Shown piece by piece: positions 49,745-59,727 of a DNA stretch of 64,000 bases. Below the pieces are notes generated by a model that worked only from the letters and a program-made list of their open reading frames with translations, searched no databases and was not told the origin of the DNA. The stretch is from Schizophyllum amplum (taxonomy: Eukaryota > Basidiomycota > Agaricomycetes > Agaricales > Schizophyllaceae), in the NCBI GenBank assembly GCA_007026445.1, contig VDMD01000004.1, positions 1,612,001 through 1,676,000 on the forward strand. The letters are read 5' to 3'. The translations under genes were made by a program, and so were the position numbers. Every line of letters starts with the position of its first letter. The first letter of the stretch is position 1.

Positions 49745-50402
49745 TTGAGGGTTGAAGATACCCGATGTCTACATGGACCATCGCGGTAGACCTGCTACCG
49801 TCTCTCATCTTATTGCTTTCTGCCGACTGTGTCAGTTATGATAGTTGGACACTGGACTTCTGACGCTTATTTACATGTCAGGCTTGGTTATCGGTCTTTC
49901 TTTTGTGTCGCGGGCTGTATGATCACTCCTGTCGCTGTGCTCTACAAGCTCCCTCTGTTCATACGATTTGTAGGGTCGGTGTTGCGGAATCTACATGGTT
50001 CTCGCGAAGCAGAGGCGTGTCCCTCGATGTTGTATGTGATATGCATATCGTCCTTGCTATTTCGCCAATCGTCGTCGCTGCGCGAGGCAGGAAGTTATGT
50101 AAAACGGCCACAGATGCTTGTGAACAATGCCCCGGGCGCCGCCACTACAAATATTTGAAGTCCAACATGACGCAGCTGTTGAAGGCGCGTGCCTTGTTTG
50201 TCTGTGACACGGTCCCGTGACTTTACAGCAGGCCAATGGAAATTCAGCAAACATAACTCAACAGTCCGCGCAATATAAGACGCAAGCAGAGGCTAATCGC
50301 ACTTTTCCGTCCTACCACCATCTGCCTCAAGGTCGGTCTTTCTCTGTGTCGCCTCCGGTTCTCTTTATTCGCCCAAATCGCTCTTCGCCTACCGCCTTCA
50401 CC
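49745..50402. other. Intergenic with CCAAT and TATA motifs
   Basis: 658 bases with no gene. CCAAT at about 50233 and TATAAG at 50274-50279 lie 170 and 126 bases upstream of the next ATG, as expected for a regulated promoter of a secreted protein. Confidence 0.5.
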
Positions 50403-51297
50403 ATGCCGTCTGTCACTCGCTCGCTCCTCTTCACGCTGGCCGTCCTCGGTTTCGCTGGTCGCTATGATTCGTCTGGAACGGCATCTATGGCTTTGGCAGC
50501 CCCGGTCGCTCAACCCAGCTTTCCTGTCGCCGACTACTCGCACAATCTGGGACCGTCTTCCCGCCCTGCAAAGAACATGCGGGTCAAGCACGCCGCCGGG
50601 TCTGAGCTCTCTGATGCTGTCAAGTCGTCGCGCTCCGCTTCTATCGCTCCTCAGGAAACGGACGCATCTGCTCCCGAGCGCCGTCAACTCGACCAGTTCA
50701 CGCTGCTGAACAACCACTACCACAGCGCCCGCAAGAACGCCGCTACTTACAGTGCGCATATATCCATTCATTCCACGAGTAATCTCTAACGCTTGCGTAG
50801 AGCGTCTGGCGGCCCAGTCTTCCTCGCCTAGCGCTGCTCAGGATGCGGAGTTCCAGCAGAAGTGCGCCACCGCGCTGAACAACTTTCAGCTCGACATCCT
50901 CGGCATTAAGGAGATTCTGGAGACTGCGGGGGCGGACAGGGGTCTCCAAAACTACGACAGGCAGTCCGACGTCCAGACGACGTTGAAGAACGTGGTCAAC
51001 CTCAACAAGGACGTGCTTAAGGCTACAGCCATCCTCGTCGACAATTTACCTGTACTTGGCCCCATCCTCGGTCCCAGTACGCTACTAGCGCTTTTCTTCT
51101 CAAGGCCGTAACTGACCTCTATTGCAGTCGTCTACCAGATTAAGTGTCTTCTCGAGCTCACGCTGGACGCGATCGAGAACCTCACCGACGGCCTCATGAA
51201 CAGCACCGTTGCCCCGCTTCTTCGGGCGCTGCTGCCCATGTTTGTCGGCGCGCCGGACTGCGACAATAAGATCTCCATTCTGGACATCTGCATCTAA
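50403..51297 (+). CDS. Secreted protein of unknown function
   Basis: MPSVTRSLLFTLAVLGFAG is a signal peptide. A 42-base in-frame stretch after it (GTCGCT...TTGGCAG) may be an intron; removing it gives LGFAAPVAQPSF, a more classical cleavage site. The propeptide-like part (AKNMRVKHAAG, TDASAPERRQLDQF) contains an RR dibasic site near ERRQLDQ. The mature part is helical and amphipathic: NNHYHSARKNAATY, FQQKCATALNNFQLDILGIK, VNLNKDVLKATAILVDNLPV, CLLELTLDAIENLTDGL, and the end DCDNKISILDICI. Three exons with phase-matched joins near 50751 and 51079. No known family is recognised. The gene has TATA and CCAAT motifs upstream. Confidence 0.8.
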
Positions 51298-51586
51298 TGG
51301 GTGGAATGACACAGACTGGCCACAGGGCACATGACTCGTTACACGGACTAAGCTCACGTCTGCATCACATACTAGACTCACTTGATTGCATGGTACTATA
51401 CCACTCACACTCTATTTAGACTTCAGGCATGTTGTGTTTTTCAATCCTACGCTGTTGTGCTGGCAGTCTGATGCGATAACAAGACCGTCGGGATATGAGC
51501 GCCGCGGCGGCGAGGCCCTCTGAATTGCATGCATCGCGGCGTACGAGCGATAAGACATCCTATTCCCGCCTTGCTCTTGCACCACC

Positions 51587-52932
51587 ATGCAAAAACGCTA
51601 CCTCCTCGTTATCCACGGCGGCGCGGGCACTATGAGCAAGGCAGGCTCCACACCCGAGCAGAGGACTGCATATAGACAGACATTGCGACGTGCTCTACAT
51701 GCCGGCCACGAGGTCCGTATACCCACCATAAAATCTGCGTCCACGTCTGAGACAGATGAACAAAGGTCTTGAGTAGCGGAGGGGAGGCGATGGACGCTGT
51801 CGTTGCGTCCGTGACGGTGCTGGAAAGTAAGCACGCCTGTGGTCCAGTATAAACCTTGGCGGTGAATGATTTCAGACTGTCCCTTGTTCAACGCGGGACG
51901 CGGTGCTGTCTTCAATACAGATGGCAAGGTAGGATCACGAACAAGCACGATCTGTCCTGCATACAACACTACTAACACTTGACAAGAACGAGCTCGAGGC
52001 TTCAATCACCGTATCCAAGCCGCCGACTGCCTATCCGACTATTCCGATAAGCCGTCGTGGTATAGGTGCGACGCTACTCAAACATGTCAAAAACCCAAGC
52101 CAGCTTGTGCGTGCGCTCTACGTTCACCCCTCGCTTGCGCCACATACCTTCGTATCTGCTCCTGTGGCGGAGACGCTCGGCGACGCGCTTGGAATCGAGA
52201 TCGTCGGTGAGGATTACTTCTGGACCGAAAAACGCTGGAGGGAACACCGTCGCGGGCTTGGGCTACCCGAAAATGTTCCCCCTGCCCAAGAGAAACGCAT
52301 GGAGGCAGAGGGAGAGCTGGGAGCGATGGAGGAACTTCCAAAGGGAACCGTGGGTGCCGTCGCTCTCGATATGAACGGCTGCATCGCTTCCTGTACATCT
52401 ACCGGTGGTAGGACGAACAAACTCCCAGGACGTATAGGTGACACCCCGATTATGGGTGCCGGTTACTGGGCGGAGCAGTGGCAGGTCAGGGAGGTGTCTG
52501 GACATCGTTGATGCGCAGGTTCACCGCGAAGGAGAAGAGCACGTACGCGATGGGACTTTCTGGCACGGGCGATGGTGATGTGAGTCTTCACGAATCGCTC
52601 AACGCTTATGCCCAGTCAAACGTTGTTGCAGTATTTCATACGTCAGAGCACGGGCGCGACCATCTCGCATCTCGTGCGGTACGCTGGCCTTTCACTTAAG
52701 GCGGCCTGCGAGAAGGCCATGAAGGACCTGAGAAGAGACGGCGGCGATGGTGGGGTGATTGCGCTGGACTCTGAGGGCAACTGTGAGTGTAGCCACAATT
52801 AGCGAGTGTCAATCTGACTGAGTACATACATTAGATGCTATGCCGATGAACTGCCCGGGCATGTACCGCGGTGTGATTGGACAAGATGGTATCGCCAAAG
52901 TGGCCATCTTTGCTGACGACGAGCTGGAGTGA
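51587..52932 (+). CDS. Isoaspartyl peptidase / L-asparaginase (Ntn hydrolase)
   Basis: This Thr-dependent enzyme family cleaves itself into alpha and beta chains and hydrolyses isoaspartyl dipeptides and asparagine. The start [14 protein letters not shown] is diagnostic. Spliced exons give [18 protein letters not shown], then [37 protein letters not shown] and [15 protein letters not shown]. The nucleophile Thr is in [20 protein letters not shown], followed by [19 protein letters not shown]. Then [39 protein letters not shown] and AIFADDELE. The piece GYWAEQ to FTAKEK is joined through a 41-base intron with a weak donor (GTGGCA, about 52481-52521). Otherwise the frame would break. All catalytic elements are present. 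Confidence 0.92.
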
Positions 52933-53135
52933 AACGTTCCTATGATACAGGTTCCCGATCATGTTAGGTCAAATGATCCCTGAATACGTCTGCTCGAAGC
53001 AACTTCAAATTTGAACGGCAGAGATATGACCTGAATCAGCCAGACGCGAGCAGGAAGGTCTACGTTTATTAGATCAACAGAAAGTGTATAAGTAAAGTGA
53101 TAATACAAGAGCAAGTACTCAACGATCTCGATTCG

Positions 53136-54151
53136 TTACATGGCGTGAGCGAACCCGGATTCTGAACTGATGACGGAGCCGGTAACATAGGATGCTGCTT
53201 CCGACGCCAACCAGACGCAACTTCGAGCAGGGTCGTCAAGTGCGCTGGAGTGACTGAGGCGTGATAGGTCTGTTGGACTTTGGCTATGACCCACCAGTGC
53301 CGCCGTTCGTGACGGCAATACGACGTTGACTCTGCATGAATCGATAAGATACAGCCCCGCAGCGAACTGGGAACATACATACCGTATGTCGGCCTTCTTG
53401 TGATCTGCTGCAGTGGTCCGTGCGATGTCAATCAAAGCTCTAAGTGTACCGGATCAGTAGGCGACAAGATGTGCGTTGAAGAGCTCTCACTGGTCGAAGC
53501 CTGATTGCGTCGGGTCGCGTAGAGCATTGCTTTGGCGCCTGCAAGACGCATCAATATATATCGGGTATTGGTGCAAGCACGTGCGTACAAGATAGTGATA
53601 GAGCCTCCTCTACCCTGCTTGGTCATCTGTGCCGTCTGACACTTCAGACAATTTCTGAGGCTCCTGAGGCGCAGTACAAGGGCGCGCTCGAGATCTCTCT
53701 GGTCCCCCGCGAAGACGCTTGGCTCGTCCGAGTTCCACGTAACGACATTGACAGCCGCGTCAAGGGTCCCGAACCGGTCGACAGTCGCGTTGGCCTTGTC
53801 CATCGTCACCCTTCCTGTACGCGTAGATTTGCCTGAAATAAGCCTCACAGCATTCTGAACCTCAAGGGGATTCGTGGGCTCGCATTCTGATACGGACGAA
53901 GGTCACGGTCAGCTCGGATGGGGAGAAAACATGACAGGAGAGAACGTACTGAAAAGTGCCTCCTCGCCACCGGCCGCGCGGAGGTCGTTCGCCACCTTCT
54001 GACCCAGTATGTCGTCGGGATCAACTACGGCGACATTCGCCCCAGCTCGCGAGAACAGCATTGCTACCGCTCTGCCTGATCCCGTCGCTGCGCCGGTAAC
54101 CATGACTGTCTTTCCCTTCAAAAATCGAGAATCTGCAGTCTCAACTTGCAT
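53136..54151 (-). CDS. Short-chain dehydrogenase-like protein, catalytic residues missing
   Basis: The N-terminus (MQVETADSRFLKGKTVMVTG) leads to TGAATGSG, the TGxxxGxG cofactor motif of classical SDRs, and AVVDPDD after strand 2 suggests NAD. DRFGTLDAAVNVV fills the NAG-motif region, but with V instead of NAG. After GGSITIL the spliced product reads RQSNALRDPTQSGFDQALID, so neither the catalytic Ser pair nor YxxxK is present (Phe stands near the Tyr position). The C-terminus is VWLASEAASYVTGSVISSES. Five exons joined in phase (introns near 53363-53413, 53444-53490, 53544-53592, 53875-53949). It is intact but probably inactive, or its substrate chemistry differs. Confidence 0.8.
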
Positions 54152-54504
54152 CTAGCGGGTCGGGTCAAGCCCTTCAGTACGCAGTATACGCCAGGGCGCG
54201 CAGACTGTAAACGTACCACGTGAATGATTCAGAGATACGCAGCCAGCCTGCAGCAGTGTGGGAGGGAGGTGTTACACGCGCCGCGCGACTGCAACCGAGA
54301 GTTATATAGTGTCGCTGTCCTGATTCATTTTGCGGCAGAGAACGGCAGGATGTGTACGCAAAGTCGAGAGTCCAGGCCCAGGGATCGGAACGGTCAGCGA
54401 CTGTATCGACAGCTGTTTGTATTTGCGAACGAAGATTGGACAGCGATTGGCTGCCAGTGCGCGCGTGCCGAGCGAAGATCGATGAGGACTCAAGATGGTC
54501 GCAG
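54152..54504. other. Upstream region of the SDR gene, up to the first MITE
   Basis: No gene. A TATATA at 54303-54308 lies about 150 bases upstream of the SDR start (read on the minus strand). The target-site copy TCGCAG (54499-54504) ends the stretch. Confidence 0.4.
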
Positions 54505-54982
54505 CAGGACCCCTGATAATAGGTGTTGAGGTTACTTTCGCGAACGTCCAAAATCGGGAGGTTTTTGTCCGACATTTTTGGGCCAAAATGGGGTCTTTTG
54601 TCCGACATTTTAAGTAAGTTTCACGTGATGTACAGCTTTTTATGCCCAAAAGAGGCAATTTAATTATTATAATTGTCACGTGCTCAAATATTCGACTTTC
54701 GTGAACATTTTGGGCACTGCTGAGATGGGTCAGATTCGAACGGGAAACCCTTCCATCTTGCGTATCTGACGTGTGGCGCTTCACCGTTAGGCTGTTGGCG
54801 CATTATTTGTGTTTGAAGTTGCTCGACCACCGCCCACGGGGCCCCAGATGTCCGACAACTGAAGTAACCTCAAGCCTCTACAGACCCATTTTGTCCGACA
54901 TTCTCAGAGACATTTTGGGTCTGGAGGACGAAAATTTGTCCGACAAGCGAAGTAACCTCACTGCCGATTATCAGGGGTCCTG
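54505..54982. mobile_element. MITE-like element, 478 bases, with 6-base target repeat
   Basis: The ends are inverted repeats of about 36 bases. Both begin CAGGACCCCTGATAAT with no mismatch and go on, with a few differences, through TGAGGTTACTT. The element is flanked by direct repeats TCGCAG (54499-54504 and 54983-54988), a target-site duplication. Inside are five TGTCCGACA motifs in one orientation (54567, 54599, 54849, 54892, 54937), two of them within an imperfect 24-base repeat (54849-54872 and 54937-54960) next to the right end. No transposase frame fits, so it is non-autonomous. Two CACGTG boxes (54622, 54677) and a tRNA-like core are also present. The superfamily is not assigned. Confidence 0.8.
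54719..54798 (-). ncRNA. tRNA-like relic with A- and B-box
   Basis: Read on the minus strand, CAGCCTAACGG (54784-54794) resembles the Pol III A box and GTTCGAATC (54733-54741) the B box, about 40 bases apart as in a tRNA. Acceptor and T stems do not pair properly, so it is not a working tRNA. It may be a tRNA fossil or a SINE-like Pol III promoter inside the MITE. Confidence 0.4.
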
Positions 54983-55118
54983 TCGCAGCCAGCATCAGGA
55001 TTGGCTGCTCTTAGCGTAAGACGGGTGGTCGAAGAAGGCGCCTAAACATCTTGTGTTCAACTTGGACGTCGGACGTGTACGTTCCCTACAGCCATATGTA
55101 AGTACAGTGATGACATAT

Positions 55119-55514
55119 TAGACCGTATTTGATTCGGTATATATCAGAGATTTACTTAACTAAGCAGCTCGTCAAAATTCATCTACGAGGGCAAGTTAGA
55201 TGAAATTCAAAACGAGATTAATAAAATACATAGGCGGAGGCTGGGAGGAGGAGTGGTAGAACGGCCGCCTGTCGCTGCTCTCCGGCGGAAAACGCTGTCG
55301 GACATCGCCGACATGCCTGTAGACTCAGGTGGCATACGTCCGTGCGCGTCATTTCGCGTGTTCAAGGCTGTGGCCAACGTGCATTGGGCTGTACAACAGC
55401 AGCGGCTCTTTGATTTTGAACGAAGGGCATGTAATTTTGAATGATCAGCTACACTTAGTGGAGCAGCATTTTGCAAGTGCAGAAGTTGATATATACCGAA
55501 TCAAATACGGTCTA
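55119..55514. mobile_element. Second MITE-like element, 396 bases, perfect 28-base inverted repeats
   Basis: The left end 55119-55146, starting TAGACCGTATTTGATTCGGT, is repeated exactly in inverted orientation at 55487-55514. The outermost TA on each side could be the duplicated target of a Tc1/mariner-type element, leaving 26-base repeats beginning GACCG. The interior is partly GC-rich. It holds a minus-strand frame (55207-55476) without known domain and no transposase, so it is non-autonomous or a captured fragment. Confidence 0.75.
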
Positions 55515-55872
55515 TTGGAGGCGGTACGTTGCCATATTCGCGGCTCGGTTTGTTCCGGCGAAGGCACTCCAGACTCCAGAGCGCTCGCTTCGCGCTCACT
55601 TGCTCCCAGTACAAATTGCCAGTGAGAAGTAAGGCAAACATGAAATCGACGAAGACGGACATGATACTTGTCCTTTGGCCACACACGTCTGATCGTTCGC
55701 TGGACATATGCATAAAATCATGTATGGTAGGACATACGGAACATGGAGGCGAGAGTGCTGCGACAGCGGGATGCGAACGACAGCATATGCATAGCGGCGC
55801 GGATACAAGATGTATGCCGGGAGGTAATGTACAAACAGCACGCCCGTACACGAAGGTACACTCGCGCAACCA
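55515..55872. other. Between second MITE and RPS24 3' end
   Basis: 358 bases, no gene recognised. It probably holds the RPS24 3' UTR. Confidence 0.4.
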
Positions 55873-56519
55873 TTACTTGCTCTTCTTGGGCGGCTCCGCG
55901 GCCTTGCTCTTCTTCGTACCCCGAAGCTGTGGAAACAATTAGGAAAGCAGATACAGAGGTGAGAACACGACGCACCTTCTTCGCGCGGTTCTTGCGCTCC
56001 TTGCGCAGCTTACGCGACGGCTTCTCAATCTTGTCTGCCAAGCCAGACTGTTTGACGCAAGATCAGAGAATACCCAGAAGTGCAAAGACAGTAGACGCAC
56101 CCGCACTAACCGGTAGCGAGGCTCGAACTTTTTCTGGGATGGCTCATCGTCGTAGATAAGAGCAAAGCCAGTGCTGCGCCCGCCACCGAAGTGTGTCCTC
56201 AAACCGAACGTAACAACGCGCTTCTTGTCCGTCTTGTATATGGCGGCAAGACGCTCTGAGAGCTCCTCCTTGGAGACGTTCGGACGGGAGGGGTGGAGGA
56301 CGTCAACGACGAATTGGCGCCGGGCGAGGAGGCGGTTGGTAATGAATTTGCGCGTGCGCAGGGTGACGGGGGGCGTTGTCGGCCTAAAAGCGCTAACCGT
56401 GAGCAACACTGAACGCAGATCGTGTACAGCGTCTGCATCCTTGCTCGTATACCTCTGCCCCGCTCATCATCGTACTTTTGCGTTCCCGATTTCGGATGCA
56501 GCAGAGTATTACTCACCAT
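55873..56519 (-). CDS. rps24: 40S ribosomal protein eS24 (one apparent frameshift)
   Basis: A small-subunit ribosomal protein. The start codon (56517-56519) alone forms exon 1 and is followed directly by a GTGAGT donor, an arrangement common in ribosomal protein genes. Exon 2 reads ADNAP then [58 protein letters not shown] and [12 protein letters not shown] follow. After an intron comes [20 protein letters not shown], and the last exon is [17 protein letters not shown] with stop at 55873-55875. The frame between ADNA and PVTLRTRK breaks at a run of six C (56368-56373 on the plus strand, as G). Five would give the exact family sequence. Confidence 0.93.
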
Positions 56520-57308
56520 TTTGAGCAGCTGTGCGGTCCGCGCTGCTGATGACGGCGATCAGGGAGTGTTCAGGCAGTGAACCAGCAGCGCTTACCTGTC
56601 GTCCAGGTGTCTTGAGGCTCGGGCGACGGGATAGCCAATCGACCGCAAATCTGGGATGCATCACATGATTGATGTATCGTGACCTGTGGCTTGCAAGTCG
56701 AACTGCATAGGGATCGGCAAGTTCCGGCAGGCTTGTGTTTCTGCTCTGCTCTCTCACTCGTGGCTCGCCGTATGGTTGTTCTGTCGTTTAGCGTGAAGCC
56801 ATGAACTCGTGAACTCCATATACGGACTGAATAAGGACGAGAGGTGTCTAACGCGCCCTGGTCGGGAAGGTTTGAACTGCAGATCCGCGGTTGGTTTTGC
56901 TCAGTGCAAACGATGTCACACATTCTCAATACAAAGCACCGTTCATTGTGATGAAGATAACGATGTTCTATCCATTCGCCCTCCGAACATGTGCGGTGAG
57001 ATGCGATGAAGTGCCTCACTCGTGCCAGGCGCGGACTCGGCGCATCCATCCTAGCGCTGACCTTGAGCGACTGGAAATCGTCGCGATGCACTGATGATCT
57101 CGATCATGAAATGAGGCTGGCTCAATGGTTATCTGGTGGTTATTGCGGTCTCCACCAGGAGTCAGCTCAGAGTCAGCTAGAGCTCCAGACTCGACACCCT
57201 CAGGCGCTCGGTACGTCGGACCGGGATCCTATGTATGTACGTCAGAAATGCACGCTGAGTCAGCATCTGCGCTTGTTCTGCGCCCCTCACCAGTCACCCT
57301 TCGTGGCC
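56520..57308. other. Divergent intergenic region, no supported gene
   Basis: 789 bases between the starts of RPS24 (minus) and the next gene (plus). A 173-codon minus frame (56570-57091) has no domain and lies where the RPS24 promoter should be; treated as chance. Confidence 0.5.
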
Positions 57309-58108
57309 ATGCCTTCTGAGTTCGCCTCGTTCGCGCCATATGTAAGTCACAATGTCATCCTGTAACCAATGTCTCAACTGCAAACCCCTATGAAGACCCC
57401 GCCACCAGATGATCCCTCACGCGCCTCCACTTCAAGAGCCTCCCGACCCTGGTTTCCTAGTCACTCATCCTCAAACACCAACACAAGTTCACCCATATAT
57501 GCTTCAACCTCCTACCAGTCAGGAGGGATACCAACTTTTGGGGATAGCGCATCTGGCGGTATAGGCGCTGTGGAGGAGGCGGAGAGCCAGCAGAATCAAT
57601 GGGAGACGCGACATGGCATGCGCGTCGATCTTCTAGCTGCGTTCGCATATATACTGGGACCATTATCAGGCGCGTCCTCGACATCATGGTGCATACACGG
57701 GTGTTCTGACTTCCATCATCAGCGTTGGTCCTACTGATCATAGAAACGGAGAACGACTACGTCCGATTTCATGGTGCGCTTTCCATACATGAATAGACTT
57801 GAACGACCTCTGAATTGGACTGCAGCATACCAATCTGCGCTGCTTACAGCCCCATTGATCCTGCTGCGCATACTGCTCTCGCTCATGCACTTCTGGGGTT
57901 TTTTGCGAATGCTATTGACCCTCATCATACTATGTTCGCAGCTGTTCATGGCGTAAGTTGTGTCGAATACATCTGTCAGAGCCCACGCGAGCGACTGACA
58001 ACATTCAACAGGTACAGAGCTTTCACCGATGCGTCCCACAACGGCTTGGCACGATTTCAGCTGCCGTATATTGGGATTCTCGCCGAACAATGGTTATCAG
58101 AGGAATAG
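57309..58108 (+). CDS. DUF4870/Tic20-like small membrane protein
   Basis: A candidate first exon at 57309 (MPSEFASFAPY, donor GTAAGT) joins in phase to TPPPDDPSRASTSRASRPWF. Without it the ATG at 57369 would serve. A disordered Ser-rich N-terminus leads to HGMRVDLLAAFAYILGPLS. A GC-AG intron (57670-57722) follows, then ALVLLIIETENDYVRFH, AYQSALLTAPLILLRILLSL and LRMLLTLIILCSQLFMA. The end is YRAFTDASHNGLARFQLP and YIGILAEQWLSEE. Three to four membrane helices and the ENDYVRFHAYQS signature point to the UPF0132/DUF4870 type. Function is unknown. Length is near 190 residues. Confidence 0.85.
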
Positions 58109-58911
58109 ACGACCGCTTTCCCTGTTGGACTCCATCACATAATTTGCTACCCTCAACCGCTCTCGATGGATGGACTGAACTTTTCACTTGTTCGCGCATT
58201 CCATGCACGTGAGTTGAAGGATGGAGCCTGCGCGCTTTCCATAAAGCCTGACCGGGTAACGTTCCCGGATGTCCTAGAAGACCCTACTGGCTATGACATG
58301 GTCCCTTGTCGGGCACCTGCGTGCCCTTGCTCAAAATTGCCCACTCGAAGCGTACGGGCTTTGCTGGCGCTGCCGTGGTCTTGCTGCCTCATAGATTCTT
58401 GCGGCTGCGCCACTGGCGCCATGGAAGATCGAATATAGCCTATAGGATGTTACCGTCCTTGGTGACGCATTCCAGCGTGCGGAAGTTAAGCTCGACGCAT
58501 GACTCAAGGAAGTCCAAAAAGTACATGCACACAAATACATGTCAATAACTGAATTGCCTTTTCTGGTCGTCATTGTCCCTTTGCATTGTTCGCTCCTTTC
58601 GGACGATACTTCCGCCTGCAGACTGAGACCCGCTGTCAACCTCTGTCAACCCGCTGTCATGAGGAGCATGAGACAAACTCCATAGCAACACAAAATATAT
58701 CCATGGAAACTGACGGCATGCAAAGCTTTTCAAATGCAGTAATTTCTAACTTCCGAAGGGGTAAGCGGGCGGTTGCTAGCAGGCGGATCGTAGCGCTCTC
58801 GAATCGATTGCAGTCGCTGGTACGACCTACATAAGTCATGGGCTTTCCCAGCCAAATTACGCAAAACCAAACATCCACGTCTCAGTTCGCCGGCAGTATC
58901 ACTCTCCAACA
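58109..58911. other. 803 bases without a supported gene
   Basis: Short overlapping frames only; the 58166-58438 frame begins with ATG but shows no family. Confidence 0.45.
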
Positions 58912-59151
58912 ATGTTCACCTCTGCCCCGTCGTCCTTCACAACGCCTAGCACGTTCGTCACCTTCGGTATCGCAGCGGCACAGTCCCCTAGCGAAGCGTA
59001 CGTGATGTATCAGGACCTGAGTCAGGTGCTCCGTCCTTCGGTCAGCCTGGCTCGCCAGCAGCAGCAGCGCAGGCCCTCGGTGTCGAGCATGAGCTCCACC
59101 TCAACCAAGGAGAAGAGCGCGTGGAGGAAGATCTTCCTGACAGGCGTATAA
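58912..59151 (+). CDS. Small Ser/Gln-rich protein, 79 residues
   Basis: A single uninterrupted frame from ATG to TAA: MFTSAPSSFTTPSTFVTFGI, then SPSEAYVMYQDLSQVLRPS, QQQQRRPSVSSMSS and the end KSAWRKIFLTGV. The C-terminal KSAWRKIFLTGV and the RRPSVSS motif look like phosphorylatable regulatory sequence. No domain or signal peptide. It could be a chance frame, but composition and the ordered C-terminus favour a real small protein. Confidence 0.5.
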   Translation: MFTSAPSSFTTPSTFVTFGIAAAQSPSEAYVMYQDLSQVLRPSVSLARQQQQRRPSVSSMSSTSTKEKSAWRKIFLTGV

Positions 59152-59727
59152 TCCATAGCCAACGATACCGCCATCGCATCGCGGTTCACAGAGTCGCACC
59201 TATATGAATCCGCGGCCAAGCTAAGCACAAGTCGGCATAGACACCACCACTCTGCCGGCTCTTGAAAACGGCGGCCGCGGAGCACTCCAGAGTACGATTG
59301 AGCATCGCGCTCTCGTCACGCCTACCGGCTTCCAAGGCCCCGCCTGTTCGCCTCGCGTCTTGACGGAGCCAGGACATGAGATGGAGAGCTGATGACCTTT
59401 GCCTCGCCGGTCGAGGGATCTGGAGGCATGCCCACAGAGAGTGGCAGGCGATGCGCTGCTGAAGACCTGTCAGTGTACTGACCCGCCTACCTATGCGCTG
59501 CGACCGTATATCGACTCGCGGCACTTATATACGCATTTGATGTATTTTGGGCTTCAATATCCAGGTTCGGTGAACTGAATGAGAAGTGACGAAGAGCAGT
59601 ACCATGCGTGTGCGACATGCGAGCAAGATGATGGGCGGGGTGCAGGGGTAAACGTGGGGGAAAGATGCATAGCAGGATAGATGATGCGATTATATTGTTG
59701 TCCACGAGTATCGTCGACAACTCAGTA
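59152..59727. other. Convergent intergenic region
   Basis: 576 bases between two converging genes, no coding signal recognised. Confidence 0.45.

Noticed and set aside
52481..52521. Frameshift in the asparaginase
   Set aside because: A 41-base intron with phase-compatible ends explains the break without an indel, although its donor is weak.
48941..52932. Secondary-metabolite or effector gene cluster
   Set aside because: Two secreted proteins and an asparaginase only; no backbone synthase, transporter or regulator nearby.
54719..54798. A functional tRNA gene
   Set aside because: The A and B boxes are present, but the acceptor and T stems do not pair, so only a relic is claimed.
56570..57091. 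173-codon minus-strand frame
   Set aside because: No recognisable domain; sits in the RPS24 promoter region.
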